From: an uncultured Christensenella sp. | Lineage (GTDB): Bacteria; Bacillota; Clostridia; Christensenellales; Borkfalkiaceae | Assembly (NCBI GenBank): GCA_910585785.1 | Contig: CAJUEV010000018.1 | Location: forward strand, 1-21,365 | Direction of reading: 5' to 3' | DNA length: 21,365 nt | Part shown: piece by piece, positions 15,120-21,350 of the stretch | Position numbering within the stretch: the stretch's first letter is position 1 | How the letters are laid out: the number at the start of each line of letters is the position of its first letter | Notes under the pieces: model-generated | Seen by the model: only the letters and a program-made list of their open reading frames with translations | Databases searched by the model: none | Told to the model about the DNA's origin: nothing | Translations under genes and position numbers: made by a program

Positions 15120-15391
15120 CGCTTTACGTAAAAAAAGGTAAACTTCGGCTGTGGTTTGTCTGTCCGTTGGGGCTTGCGGGCGTAATTTTACGGCAGGCGA
15201 TTAAAAGCGCAAAAAGCAATATGGCGGAAAAGGGAGCGGAGGAAGGACAAAAAGTCGTTTTAAACGTTCCCGACAAAAAGACGGTAAAGAAAATAATTTC
15301 AAAAATACGCGAGGCAAAAAAGCGGTTCGGAAGGTTGACGTTGCTTTGCGCGCAGTCCGCCAAAGGCGAAAAGGTTGTAATAAAATTATAA
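15116..15391 (+). CDS. small protein, stand-alone relative of the upstream regulator's C-terminal domain
   Basis: A 91-residue protein starting at ATG 15116, overlapping the previous stop by 4 nt, so translation is coupled; an in-frame TTG at 15107 is less likely. It starts with a strand pair and a hydrophobic stretch (TLYVKKGKLRLWFVCPLGL, 2-20), then a Lys-rich helix (54-72), and ends LTLLCAQSAKGEKVVIKL. The first and last parts mirror those of the C-terminal half of the preceding regulator (KVNINFPLS and DVQSADGDVVEIWV). I do not know its function. Pairing with the regulator as partner or inhibitor is inferred from the coupling and the similarity. Confidence 0.75.
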   Translation: MTLYVKKGKLRLWFVCPLGLAGVILRQAIKSAKSNMAEKGAEEGQKVVLNVPDKKTVKKIISKIREAKKRFGRLTLLCAQSAKGEKVVIKL

Positions 15392-15397
15392 AAACAA

Positions 15398-15423
15398 GCA
15401 GGGACGCGATATTGCGTCCCTGC
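15398..15423. terminator. bidirectional terminator between the small protein gene and ypeB
   Basis: Perfect 10-bp stem GCAGGGACGC (15398-15407) / GCGTCCCTGC (15414-15423). On the minus strand it is followed by a T-rich stretch, a good terminator for ypeB. On the plus strand the T-run is weak. Confidence 0.8.
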
Positions 15424-15448
15424 GTTAATTCTGCTGTTAAAATTTGTA

Positions 15449-17374
15449 TTACATCAAAGCCTTGCCCTGAGCGGTGCCGATTACCGTGAACATTTCCACT
15501 TCGTCGCCGGTTACCGCGTCAACGTATATATAGTAGACGTCGTCGCCGAACGTGCCGTAAAATTCATAGCACAGCGTTTCGCCGCCGTTTACGGGTATAA
15601 GGCACAAGCGCGAAGTTTCGGTGTTGAAACCGCCGTTAAGCGCGCCCTTTGCTTCGCCGGCGGAAATTTTTGCTTCGCCCAAATCTCTTTGGGTGTGGTT
15701 AAGCACGTAAGCAAGTCCTTCCATACCGGTTACAATTCCGCGTTCTTCGCAAACCTTCAATTTGACCATATCGGAGTAAATTACAACGCCGTTCTGCATA
15801 TAAGCGAAGTTGAGGTTGCAAGTCGTTCCGTTTTCGCTGCTCCAAACTGCCTTCATATTTTTGAAGCCGAGGTCCTTCAAAAAGTCTTCCGCAATGTCAA
15901 TGCAGCGCTCTACCGAAAAGTTTTTGGCAGAGCAGTCTTTATAACTGTTAAATTCGACTACTTTGCCGCCCTGTTTGGAAAGCTGCGCGCTCATTTCGCC
16001 GTCTTTCGTCTGCATAGAAACGTTGTAGCAGGACAAATTTTCAGCCTGAACTTCGCCCGTGCACTTTACGTCGGTCACTTCATAACCTTTAAAATACTGC
16101 TTTGCAAGTTCTTCGGCGCGCGCGCAGGAAACTTCTTCAAGTCCGGCAAGATTTTTAGCGCCCGCCTTTTTTATATTTTCGGCAAAGGGTCCGTCGTGTA
16201 TTTCTTTGGGCGTTTCAACTACGTTGTTTTCAATTTCGCCGAAAGTAACGTACATAAGGCTGTTTTGCTTGCCGCGCATCGCTTTAATCATCTCTTTGCC
16301 GTCGCAGTTTGCCGTCAGTTCGTTTATCGTCTGTTTAAGCTGTAAATTCGTCTTGTACATATGCTCGATGGTCGCAATCTGGCTTTGGGTAAGTTTTTTG
16401 CCGTTTGCAACCGCGTACAGCATAGACTGCGCGCTGTCGCCCATCTTGTTTACGAAGGAAGACATATTCTGCGTAAACTGCATATCCATAGGCAAACGTT
16501 CAAGCACTATTTCAGCCATTTCGCTTTCGATAGCCACGTTAGAAAGCAGTTTAACCTGCTCGCCGCGGGTGTTTGCAACGCGCGCTTTCGAAAGGTTGGT
16601 GTCCAGATTGTCAATGATGGAATTAAGTTCGTACAGCGACTCGGTGTGAACCGTAGCCATATCCGTAGTCATTCCGTCCATATTAATCCAGCCGTAAGTC
16701 AGCATAGAGCCGAGGGCAAGAGTAACTACGCCCAGCGAAATAACCGCCGCAAGCCAGCCGCCGAATCCGGGCGCGTGACGCTTTTCGTTATTGGCGGCGC
16801 GTTTTTCCGCGCGCAGTTTAAGGCGGTGTTCGCGTTTTGCGCGTCTGTCCGCCAAAGCCGCTTCGCGCTTGGCAACGCGGGCATCCACAAGCGCCCTGCG
16901 TTCTTCGCGCCTTCTTTCAATGCGCGCTTCCTTGCTTTCGTGTTTAAGCAAATCGCGGCGCTCGCGTCTTTTTTCTCTTGCTTCCGCGCGTTTTTCCTTC
17001 ATCGCTGCAATTCTGTCAAGACGTTTCTGCTTTGCGTCAAGCCTCTTTTCAAGGCGCTTCTGCTTTTTCTCGGCGCGTATTTTCGCCGCTTCAAGCTTCT
17101 TCTGCTCGCGCAGTTCCTTTCTTTTGCGCTGCTTTTCGCTTAACTGTTTTACGCGGTTTTTATTCTTCTTTTTGTCCGTCTTTTTTACGCTTTTGACGGG
17201 TTTAGTCGATTTTTTACCGTGTTTTTCAGCCTTTTCCTGTTTTACGGGCGCCGCTTTTTTGCTTTTAGTCTGTTCGGACTTAACCGCAGCGTTCTTTTTT
17301 GCGGCGGGCTTTCTGCCGTTGTCGGCAAGCGCTTCCGCTTTCTGCGCCCCGCTTGAAATTTCTTTCTTGTTCAC
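15449..17374 (-). CDS. ypeB: germination protein YpeB with long basic N-terminal extension
   Basis: YpeB stabilises and positions the cortex-lytic enzyme SleB in dormant spores. Residues 205-228 are a membrane anchor, 235-400 a helical region with MYKTNLQLKQTINEL, and 410-641 PepSY-like repeats (AEELAKQYF, CIDIAEDFL, and the final DDVYYIYVDAVTGDEVEMF). This part alone is about 440 residues, the normal size. Residues 1-200 are extra: Ala/Lys-rich up to 75, then a long Lys/Arg/Glu coil with many RR and KR pairs. In Bacillus the N-terminus faces the spore core, so this tail would lie in the core (inference). The start is GTG at 17374 with AAGGAGGG (17383-17390) overlapping the sleB stop. Second gene of the sleB-ypeB operon. 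Confidence 0.92.
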   Translation of the reverse strand: MNKKEISSGAQKAEALADNGRKPAAKKNAAVKSEQTKSKKAAPVKQEKAEKHGKKSTKPVKSVKKTDKKKNKNRVKQLSEKQRKRKELREQKKLEAAKIRAEKKQKRLEKRLDAKQKRLDRIAAMKEKRAEAREKRRERRDLLKHESKEARIERRREERRALVDARVAKREAALADRRAKREHRLKLRAEKRAANNEKRHAPGFGGWLAAVISLGVVTLALGSMLTYGWINMDGMTTDMATVHTESLYELNSIIDNLDTNLSKARVANTRGEQVKLLSNVAIESEMAEIVLERLPMDMQFTQNMSSFVNKMGDSAQSMLYAVANGKKLTQSQIATIEHMYKTNLQLKQTINELTANCDGKEMIKAMRGKQNSLMYVTFGEIENNVVETPKEIHDGPFAENIKKAGAKNLAGLEEVSCARAEELAKQYFKGYEVTDVKCTGEVQAENLSCYNVSMQTKDGEMSAQLSKQGGKVVEFNSYKDCSAKNFSVERCIDIAEDFLKDLGFKNMKAVWSSENGTTCNLNFAYMQNGVVIYSDMVKLKVCEERGIVTGMEGLAYVLNHTQRDLGEAKISAGEAKGALNGGFNTETSRLCLIPVNGGETLCYEFYGTFGDDVYYIYVDAVTGDEVEMFTVIGTAQGKALM

Positions 17375-17388
17375 TTAAATTTCCCTCC

Positions 17389-18126
17389 TTAAATCGCAAA
17401 AATGTGTTTACCGATGGTGGTAACCGTCTTTCTTCCGAATATCCAGCTGCTTGTCGCCACCGCGGGGTTGTAATAATATAAACAACCGTAAGTGGGGTCC
17501 CAGCCGTTCATCGCGTCCTGCGCGGCGTTCATAGCCGTCTTGTTGGGGCTAAGGTTAATCTGCCCGTCCGAAACGGCGGTAAACGCGCCCTTCTGATAAA
17601 TTACGCCCGAAATGGTGTTGGGGAACTGGGAAGAAGCAACTCTGTTCAAAATAACCGCGCCAACGGCAACCTGACCCGTATAGCTTTCTCCGCGCGCTTC
17701 CGCATAAATACATTTTGCAAGCAAGTACAAGTCAGAGCTGGTGTAGTTGGAGCCGCCGTTATTATTTTTCTTTTCGTTGTCCAAAACCTTAACCGAGTCG
17801 TTCATTCCCAACGCTTCGAAGGTAGAGCGCCCCGCAATACCGTCTACGGTCAGTCCGTTTTTGCGCTGAAACTTTTTCACCGCTTCAACCGTGGCTTTTC
17901 CGTAAATACCGTCCACCGCGCCGGAGTAATAACCCCATTGCTTCAAACGTCTTTGTACTTCTTTCACCTCGCCGCCGCTTGCGCCCTGCTTTAATACCGC
18001 AGTCTGTATAAACGGCGCCGCAGCGAAGTCGTTTTCGCTTGTATGTCCCGTATTGAATATAGCGCCGACGGTGGCAACCGTTGCCAACGCAACCGCAGCA
18101 GCGCCTATTCTAAGTGCTTTTTTCAT
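17389..18126 (-). CDS. sleB: spore cortex-lytic enzyme SleB
   Basis: A lytic transglycosylase that degrades spore cortex peptidoglycan during germination. The 245 residues have a secretion signal (1-28, MKKALRIGAAAVALATVATV), a peptidoglycan-binding domain (46-106, EVQRRLKQWGYYSG and DGIYGKATVEAVKKFQ), a short Asn-rich linker (117-128), and the SleB hydrolase domain (132-245). The latter carries CIYAEARGE with the catalytic Glu (143), VGAVILNRV, and GCLYYYNPA. It has a strong AAGGAGGA ribosome site (18130-18137). It is followed by ypeB after 14 nt, a classic pair. A sigma-G-like promoter lies about 70 nt upstream. This enzyme is known to act on cortex with muramic-delta-lactam. Confidence 0.96.
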   Translation of the reverse strand: MKKALRIGAAAVALATVATVGAIFNTGHTSENDFAAAPFIQTAVLKQGASGGEVKEVQRRLKQWGYYSGAVDGIYGKATVEAVKKFQRKNGLTVDGIAGRSTFEALGMNDSVKVLDNEKKNNNGGSNYTSSDLYLLAKCIYAEARGESYTGQVAVGAVILNRVASSQFPNTISGVIYQKGAFTAVSDGQINLSPNKTAMNAAQDAMNGWDPTYGCLYYYNPAVATSSWIFGRKTVTTIGKHIFAI

Positions 18127-18195
18127 TTTTCCTCCTTAGCTGCGCCGTTGCGGCGAGCGTTACAATATGTGACGGCGGTTTCCCGCCTTTGCAAT

Positions 18196-18224
18196 TATTA
18201 TGAATAAGCGTGAAAAAAATATAC
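18196..18224 (-). promoter_or_regulatory. sigma-G-like promoter of sleB-ypeB
   Basis: Minus strand: GTATA (18220-18224), 17-nt spacer, CATAATA (18196-18202). It fits the Bacillus sigma-G pattern GHATR-N17/18-CATNHTA at every specified base, and sleB is known to be sigma-G-dependent there. Confidence 0.6.
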
Positions 18225-18271
18225 GCGTTTTATGTCAGCCGACTTTTGCAAATTATTAGGTATTCAAAAAA

Positions 18272-18312
18272 ATACAAATCCCCCCTGCGGCTAATTTTGC
18301 CGCAGCGGGGAC
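18272..18312 (-). terminator. terminator of spoIIR
   Basis: Stem CTGCGGC / GCCGCAG extended by C-runs and G-runs (about 18280-18310), followed on the minus strand by a T-rich stretch including seven T. It lies about 60 nt past the spoIIR stop. Confidence 0.75.
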
Positions 18313-18367
18313 GTGTTATATAAATTTTAATTGCTTTGGCGGGCAGTCCGCGCGCTTTAACATAACT

Positions 18368-18898
18368 TCAAGCAAAGAATTTTTTTATTATTTCGTATAT
18401 TGCCGAGCGGTATTCCACTTCCGTCGTGCCGGAAGTAAAACAAAGAGGGGGATAAATTACGCACCACCAGTTGTCGCCCTTGCCTGTGCCCAATTCTATA
18501 ATAAGCGCGTCGTATAATCCCGCTTCCAAAGTCAGTTCTCCGTAAACGCGGGTGGGAAATTCTTCTGCGCGAACCTGCGCGCGGGCGGTGTAGTCAAAGC
18601 CGTTTGCTTTAAGGGTTTTATCGCAAACTTTTTCTATTTCAGGAATAATGTTTTCTATCACCTTCATTGCGGTTTGCTTGTCTACGCACTGCGCAGCGTA
18701 AGGGGTTATAAATTTTACAACTTCGTCCTTAACTATGTATTTTACGTTTTGGTCTATTTGCTCGTTAGAGTTGGCGCGCACGTGAATACGCAAATAATCC
18801 GTTTCGGGCTGAACGGAAGCGGAAAGTTTTCCTCCCGCATAAATAACCGCCGCAATCATAACAACCAATACAAATCCCGCTGCAATAATTTTTTTCAT
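18368..18898 (-). CDS. spoIIR: stage II sporulation protein R (signal for sigma-E activation)
   Basis: Made in the forespore and secreted into the intermembrane space, where it triggers SpoIIGA to process pro-sigma-E in the mother cell. The 176 residues have an N-terminal signal or anchor (2-24), then YLRIHVRANSNEQIDQ (36-51), the family's most conserved stretch, KYIVKDEVVKF, and the C-terminal DALIIELGTGKGDNWWCV with YPPLCF. Length and motifs match SpoIIR. ATG is preceded by GGCGGAG. A possible sigma-F promoter is present. Its closeness to the origin agrees with the known need for early entry of spoIIR into the forespore. Confidence 0.94.
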   Translation of the reverse strand: MKKIIAAGFVLVVMIAAVIYAGGKLSASVQPETDYLRIHVRANSNEQIDQNVKYIVKDEVVKFITPYAAQCVDKQTAMKVIENIIPEIEKVCDKTLKANGFDYTARAQVRAEEFPTRVYGELTLEAGLYDALIIELGTGKGDNWWCVIYPPLCFTSGTTEVEYRSAIYEIIKKFFA

Positions 18899-18930
18899 TT
18901 TTAAACTCCGCCTTAAATTTTTTACATAAG

Positions 18931-18960
18931 CGTTATTGACGCGGGTTAAGTAATTTATAC
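18931..18960 (-). promoter_or_regulatory. possible sigma-F-like promoter of spoIIR
   Basis: Minus strand: GTATA (18956-18960), 15-nt spacer, GTCAATAACG (18931-18940). The -35 fits the sigma-F pattern fully; the -10 misses two of the five specified bases. The leader of about 27 nt includes the ribosome site. Confidence 0.4.
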
Positions 18961-18983
18961 AGTCATTTTAAAAAATATTTTTA

Positions 18984-19012
18984 TTGACGGCGTTTTGCCG
19001 TTATGCTAAAAT
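18984..19012 (+). promoter_or_regulatory. promoter of the ATPase gene, start codon 6 nt after the -10 box
   Basis: -35 TTGACG (18984-18989), 17-nt spacer, -10 TAAAAT (19007-19012), then 6 nt to ATG 19019. A leaderless mRNA is expected. Confidence 0.7.
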
Positions 19013-19018
19013 TTAAAT

Positions 19019-19873
19019 ATGATTTATCTTAAAAATTTCCGCTTTCCTGATAAAGAGCGTGAGCTGGATTACAGAATTTCTTTTAGAATGACCTGCTATA
19101 ATACAATGTACCCGTTTTTTGTGCTTTCGGAACGCGGTTTAACTTCGCTCGACTTCGAACCGATTACAATTTTATACGGCGGAAACGGCTCCGGCAAAAC
19201 CACGGCGCTTAATATTATTGCGGAAAAGGTGGGGGCGCAGAGGGACGCGCGTTACAACCGCTCGGAATTTTTTGAAAATTACACAAAACTTTGTTGCTTT
19301 GAACAGAAAGATTTCCCGCAGGAAAAAAAGTTTCTCGCCAGCGACGACGTTTTCGATTTTATGCTTAACATACGCGCCTTTAACGAGGGGGCGGAGGAAA
19401 ACGTTAAAGAACTTTCCAAAGCGTATATATCGTTGCGCGAAAACAAGTTTACAGTGCGCTCGCTTGAAGATTACGAGCAGCTTAAACAAATTTGCGACGC
19501 AAGAAGGCTTACAGAATCTAAATTTATAAGTAAATACCGCATAGAAAATATTCGAGAACGCTCTAACGGAGAAAGCGCGTTTTCTTATTTTACGCAGAAA
19601 ATCAAGAACAACGGTTTGTATCTTTTGGACGAGCCGGAAAACAGCCTGTCGCCCGAACGTCAAACGGAACTTGCGCGGTTTTTAGTGGACAGCGCGCGGT
19701 TTTATAACTGTCAGTTTATAATTGCCACGCATTCGCCCTTTTTGCTGGCTATGCGGGGCGCAAAAATTTATGATTTGGACGAGGAGTTTGTGGACGTGAA
19801 GCAGTGGCATCAACTTAAAAACGTCCGCGAGTACTATAATTTTTTTAAAAAGCACGAGGAAGATTTTAAATAA
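19019..19873 (+). CDS. stand-alone ABC-type ATPase (AAA_21/AAA_23-like)
   Basis: 284 residues with a complete ABC nucleotide-binding set: Walker A GGNGSGKTT (54-62), signature SNGES (182-186), Walker B LYLLDEPE (200-207), and H-loop IATHSPF (235-241). No membrane segments and no transporter partner are adjacent, so it resembles the soluble predicted ATPases related to RecF/OLD heads rather than a transporter. Between Walker A and signature there is a short helical insert (about 75-180), too short for an SMC coil. Its substrate and function are unknown. There is no ribosome site; the start lies at the predicted transcription start. It is divergent from spoIIR, and no nuclease or toxin partner follows, which argues against a defence pair. 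Confidence 0.85.
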   Translation: MIYLKNFRFPDKERELDYRISFRMTCYNTMYPFFVLSERGLTSLDFEPITILYGGNGSGKTTALNIIAEKVGAQRDARYNRSEFFENYTKLCCFEQKDFPQEKKFLASDDVFDFMLNIRAFNEGAEENVKELSKAYISLRENKFTVRSLEDYEQLKQICDARRLTESKFISKYRIENIRERSNGESAFSYFTQKIKNNGLYLLDEPENSLSPERQTELARFLVDSARFYNCQFIIATHSPFLLAMRGAKIYDLDEEFVDVKQWHQLKNVREYYNFFKKHEEDFK

Positions 19874-20043
19874 TTTTTAAAACAGCGGCAAAATTTTCGG
19901 TCGGTATGCAAAAAATAAAGTTGTAAGTAACAAAAAATTTTAAACGTACATACTATATATAGTGGTTGCGCCCCCGTGCGCAAACTAAAATAAAAAAGCC
20001 GCGTAAAAATTAATAAAAAAATAAAAATTTTTGAAAAAATCGC

Positions 20044-20072
20044 TTGATTTTTATTTGGTTATTTGATATATT
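20044..20072 (+). promoter_or_regulatory. promoter of the tRNA cluster
   Basis: -35 TTGATT (20044-20049), 17-nt spacer, -10 TATATT (20067-20072), 13 nt before tRNA-Val. The preceding stretch 19874-20043 has no gene, only AT-rich sequence, a 12-bp palindrome (19952-19963) and a small TTGCGC/GCGCAA hairpin (19966-19983). Confidence 0.7.
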
Positions 20073-20085
20073 AGTTAAGCGTTTT

Positions 20086-20161
20086 GGGAGCTTAGCTCAG
20101 TTGGGAGAGCAACTGCCCTACAAGCAGTGGGTCACAGGTTCGAGCCCTGTAGCTCCCACCA
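20086..20161 (+). tRNA. tRNA-Val(UAC)
   Basis: A full 76-nt cloverleaf with encoded CCA: acceptor GGGAGCT/AGCTCCC, D-arm GCTC/GAGC, anticodon stem ACTGC/GCAGT, T-arm ACAGG/CCTGT with TTCGAGC. The anticodon is TAC (20119-20121). Position 33 is C (20118) instead of the near-universal U. Confidence 0.95.
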
Positions 20162-20182
20162 AAACGACAGTGCGGCGATTAT

Positions 20183-20257
20183 GCGGGAGTGGCTCAGTGG
20201 TAGAGCGTCACCTTGCCAAGGTGAATGTCGCGGGTTCGAATCTCGTCTCCCGCTCCA
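20183..20257 (+). tRNA. tRNA-Gly(GCC)
   Basis: A 75-nt cloverleaf with encoded CCA: acceptor GCGGGAG/CTCCCGC, D-arm GCTC/GAGC, anticodon stem TCACC/GGTGA, loop TTGCCAA, T-loop TTCGAAT. It is bracketed by a 10-bp inverted repeat (20167-20176 / 20265-20274). Confidence 0.96.
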
Positions 20258-20284
20258 AGTAATAGCCGCACTGTTTTTTTATAA

Positions 20285-20359
<75 letters not shown>

Positions 20360-20368
20360 ATCAAAAGT

Positions 20369-20404
20369 CCGTGTTTTGTCGAAAGGCGAAATGCGGTTTT
20401 TTTT
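20369..20404 (+). terminator. terminator of the tRNA cluster
   Basis: Stem 20369-20378 / 20387-20396 (10 bp with several G-U pairs), then eight T. It lies 10 nt after tRNA-Cys. Confidence 0.75.
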
Positions 20405-20504
20405 ATTAATTCAAAGCGTTTCGGCGGTTTTTCATAGGACTATGCGAAATACCTTACAAGCATATTTGCTTTGAGTTTATTATAAGCGGCAGCTTTCGCA
20501 AGCG

Positions 20505-20537
20505 CAATAAAACTCCCTCCTGAACTTCAAGAGGGAG
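20505..20537 (-). terminator. terminator of the gtrA-like gene
   Basis: Stem CTCCCTC / GAGGGAG (20513-20519 / 20531-20537). On the minus strand it is followed by TTTTATT. It lies 40 nt past the stop codon. Confidence 0.8.
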
Positions 20538-20577
20538 CATCTGTTTAAAATAATATTTACTTAAAACGCGCGAAGCG

Positions 20578-21075
20578 TTATTGCGGAGGATTTTGCTTTT
20601 TTTTGAATAAGTTTAAAATTTTGTCGGTTACCTTTTTGTTGAAAACTATAAATTTGTCCCACACGAATTCCGTAACAAAATTTATAATCATCATAAGCAC
20701 GGTTACCGCAATTCCCCAGTTTTTGCCCCATAATTTTTCAAGCGCGCCACCGCCGAAAACCGAAACAGGGATAAACGCAGCGTAGTAAACAACCACAAGC
20801 GCCATTGCCAGCGGAACGTTGTTTGCCGCTTTAAAAGTAAATTTTCGGTTGAAAGTAAAATTCCAGACCACGGAAAGCACTATGCTTATAAGGTATGCGG
20901 GCCACCACGGCAGGCATTTTGTCCAGTTGTACAAAATTGCAAACGAAAGAAGTTGAATTGCGCCAGCAGACAATGAAAAAGCGGTAAATTTTACAATCTG
21001 TAAAAATTGTTGTTTTTTATTTAGTTTTTCTTGTTGCTTGTTTTCTTCTTCGGGTGATTGATTTAAATTTTCCAT
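20578..21075 (-). CDS. GtrA-family membrane protein
   Basis: 165 residues with a charged N-terminus rich in Glu, Gln and Lys, then four hydrophobic segments (about 32-50, 58-76, 92-112, 124-146) and a Lys-rich tail. The signature is VWNFTFNRKFTFK between segments 2 and 3 and WDKFIVFNKK at the end, as in GtrA-like proteins, which are thought to move lipid-linked sugars for cell-surface glycosylation or teichoic acids. An in-frame TTG at 21129 would extend it, but a good promoter lies inside that extension, so ATG 21075 is chosen. There is no ribosome site and the leader is only about 8 nt. No glycosyltransferase neighbour is in the window. Confidence 0.88.
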   Translation of the reverse strand: MENLNQSPEEENKQQEKLNKKQQFLQIVKFTAFSLSAGAIQLLSFAILYNWTKCLPWWPAYLISIVLSVVWNFTFNRKFTFKAANNVPLAMALVVVYYAAFIPVSVFGGGALEKLWGKNWGIAVTVLMMIINFVTEFVWDKFIVFNKKVTDKILNLFKKKQNPPQ

Positions 21076-21089
21076 AATCGACGGAGTAA

Positions 21090-21118
21090 ATACTATTACA
21101 AAATTTTCGGCAATGCAA
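21090..21118 (-). promoter_or_regulatory. promoter of the gtrA-like gene
   Basis: Minus strand: -35 TTGCAT (21113-21118), 17-nt spacer, -10 TAGTAT (21090-21095), about 14 nt before ATG 21075. Confidence 0.55.
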
Positions 21119-21135
21119 GTTTTAATCAAAAAAGA

Positions 21136-21164
21136 TTGACATTTTGCCGCGTGTTTGTTAAGAT
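21136..21164 (+). promoter_or_regulatory. promoter facing the tRNA-Leu half repeats
   Basis: Perfect -35 TTGACA (21136-21141), 17-nt spacer, -10 TAAGAT (21159-21164). The predicted start is about 34 nt before the tRNA-Leu-like sequence, as expected for a tRNA promoter. Confidence 0.65.
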
Positions 21165-21204
21165 AACAATGTTTTACAAACGCTGATTTGAAACATATTT
21201 AATT

Positions 21205-21248
21205 GCTCGTGTGGTGGAATAGGCAGACGCAAGGGACTTAAAATTTTT
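21205..21248 (+). pseudogene. tRNA-Leu(UAA) 5' half, copy 1
   Basis: It has the acceptor 5' strand GCTCGTG, the D-arm with AATAGGCAGA, anticodon stem AGGGA and loop CTTAAAA (anticodon TAA 21239-21241). The 3' side of the stem is TTTTT instead of TCCCT, and no variable arm, T-arm or acceptor 3' strand follows. It is not a normal tRNA. Confidence 0.75.
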
Positions 21249-21306
21249 GGCAGAAAATAATTAACAGAAAAATAACATAAAAACTGAAAACTTAACAAAA
21301 ACACCT

Positions 21307-21350
21307 GCTGGTGTGGTGGAATAGGCAGACGCAAGGGACTTAAAATTTTT
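21307..21350 (+). pseudogene. tRNA-Leu(UAA) 5' half, copy 2
   Basis: Same as copy 1 except acceptor strand GCTGGTG. Only 15 more bases follow before the window ends. Confidence 0.7.

Noticed and set aside
15689..17378. Several plus-strand open frames opposite ypeB
   Set aside because: They mirror the Lys/Arg/Glu-rich ypeB coding sequence as Phe/Leu/Ser/Arg-rich frames; no ribosome sites.
19019..19873. ATPase as half of an anti-phage defence pair
   Set aside because: No nuclease, reverse transcriptase or toxin gene is adjacent, and tRNA genes and terminators follow.
21237..21310. Group I intron in the anticodon loop of tRNA-Leu(UAA), as in cyanobacteria
   Set aside because: The inserted sequence is too short and A-rich, lacks the conserved intron core, and no 3' tRNA half follows.
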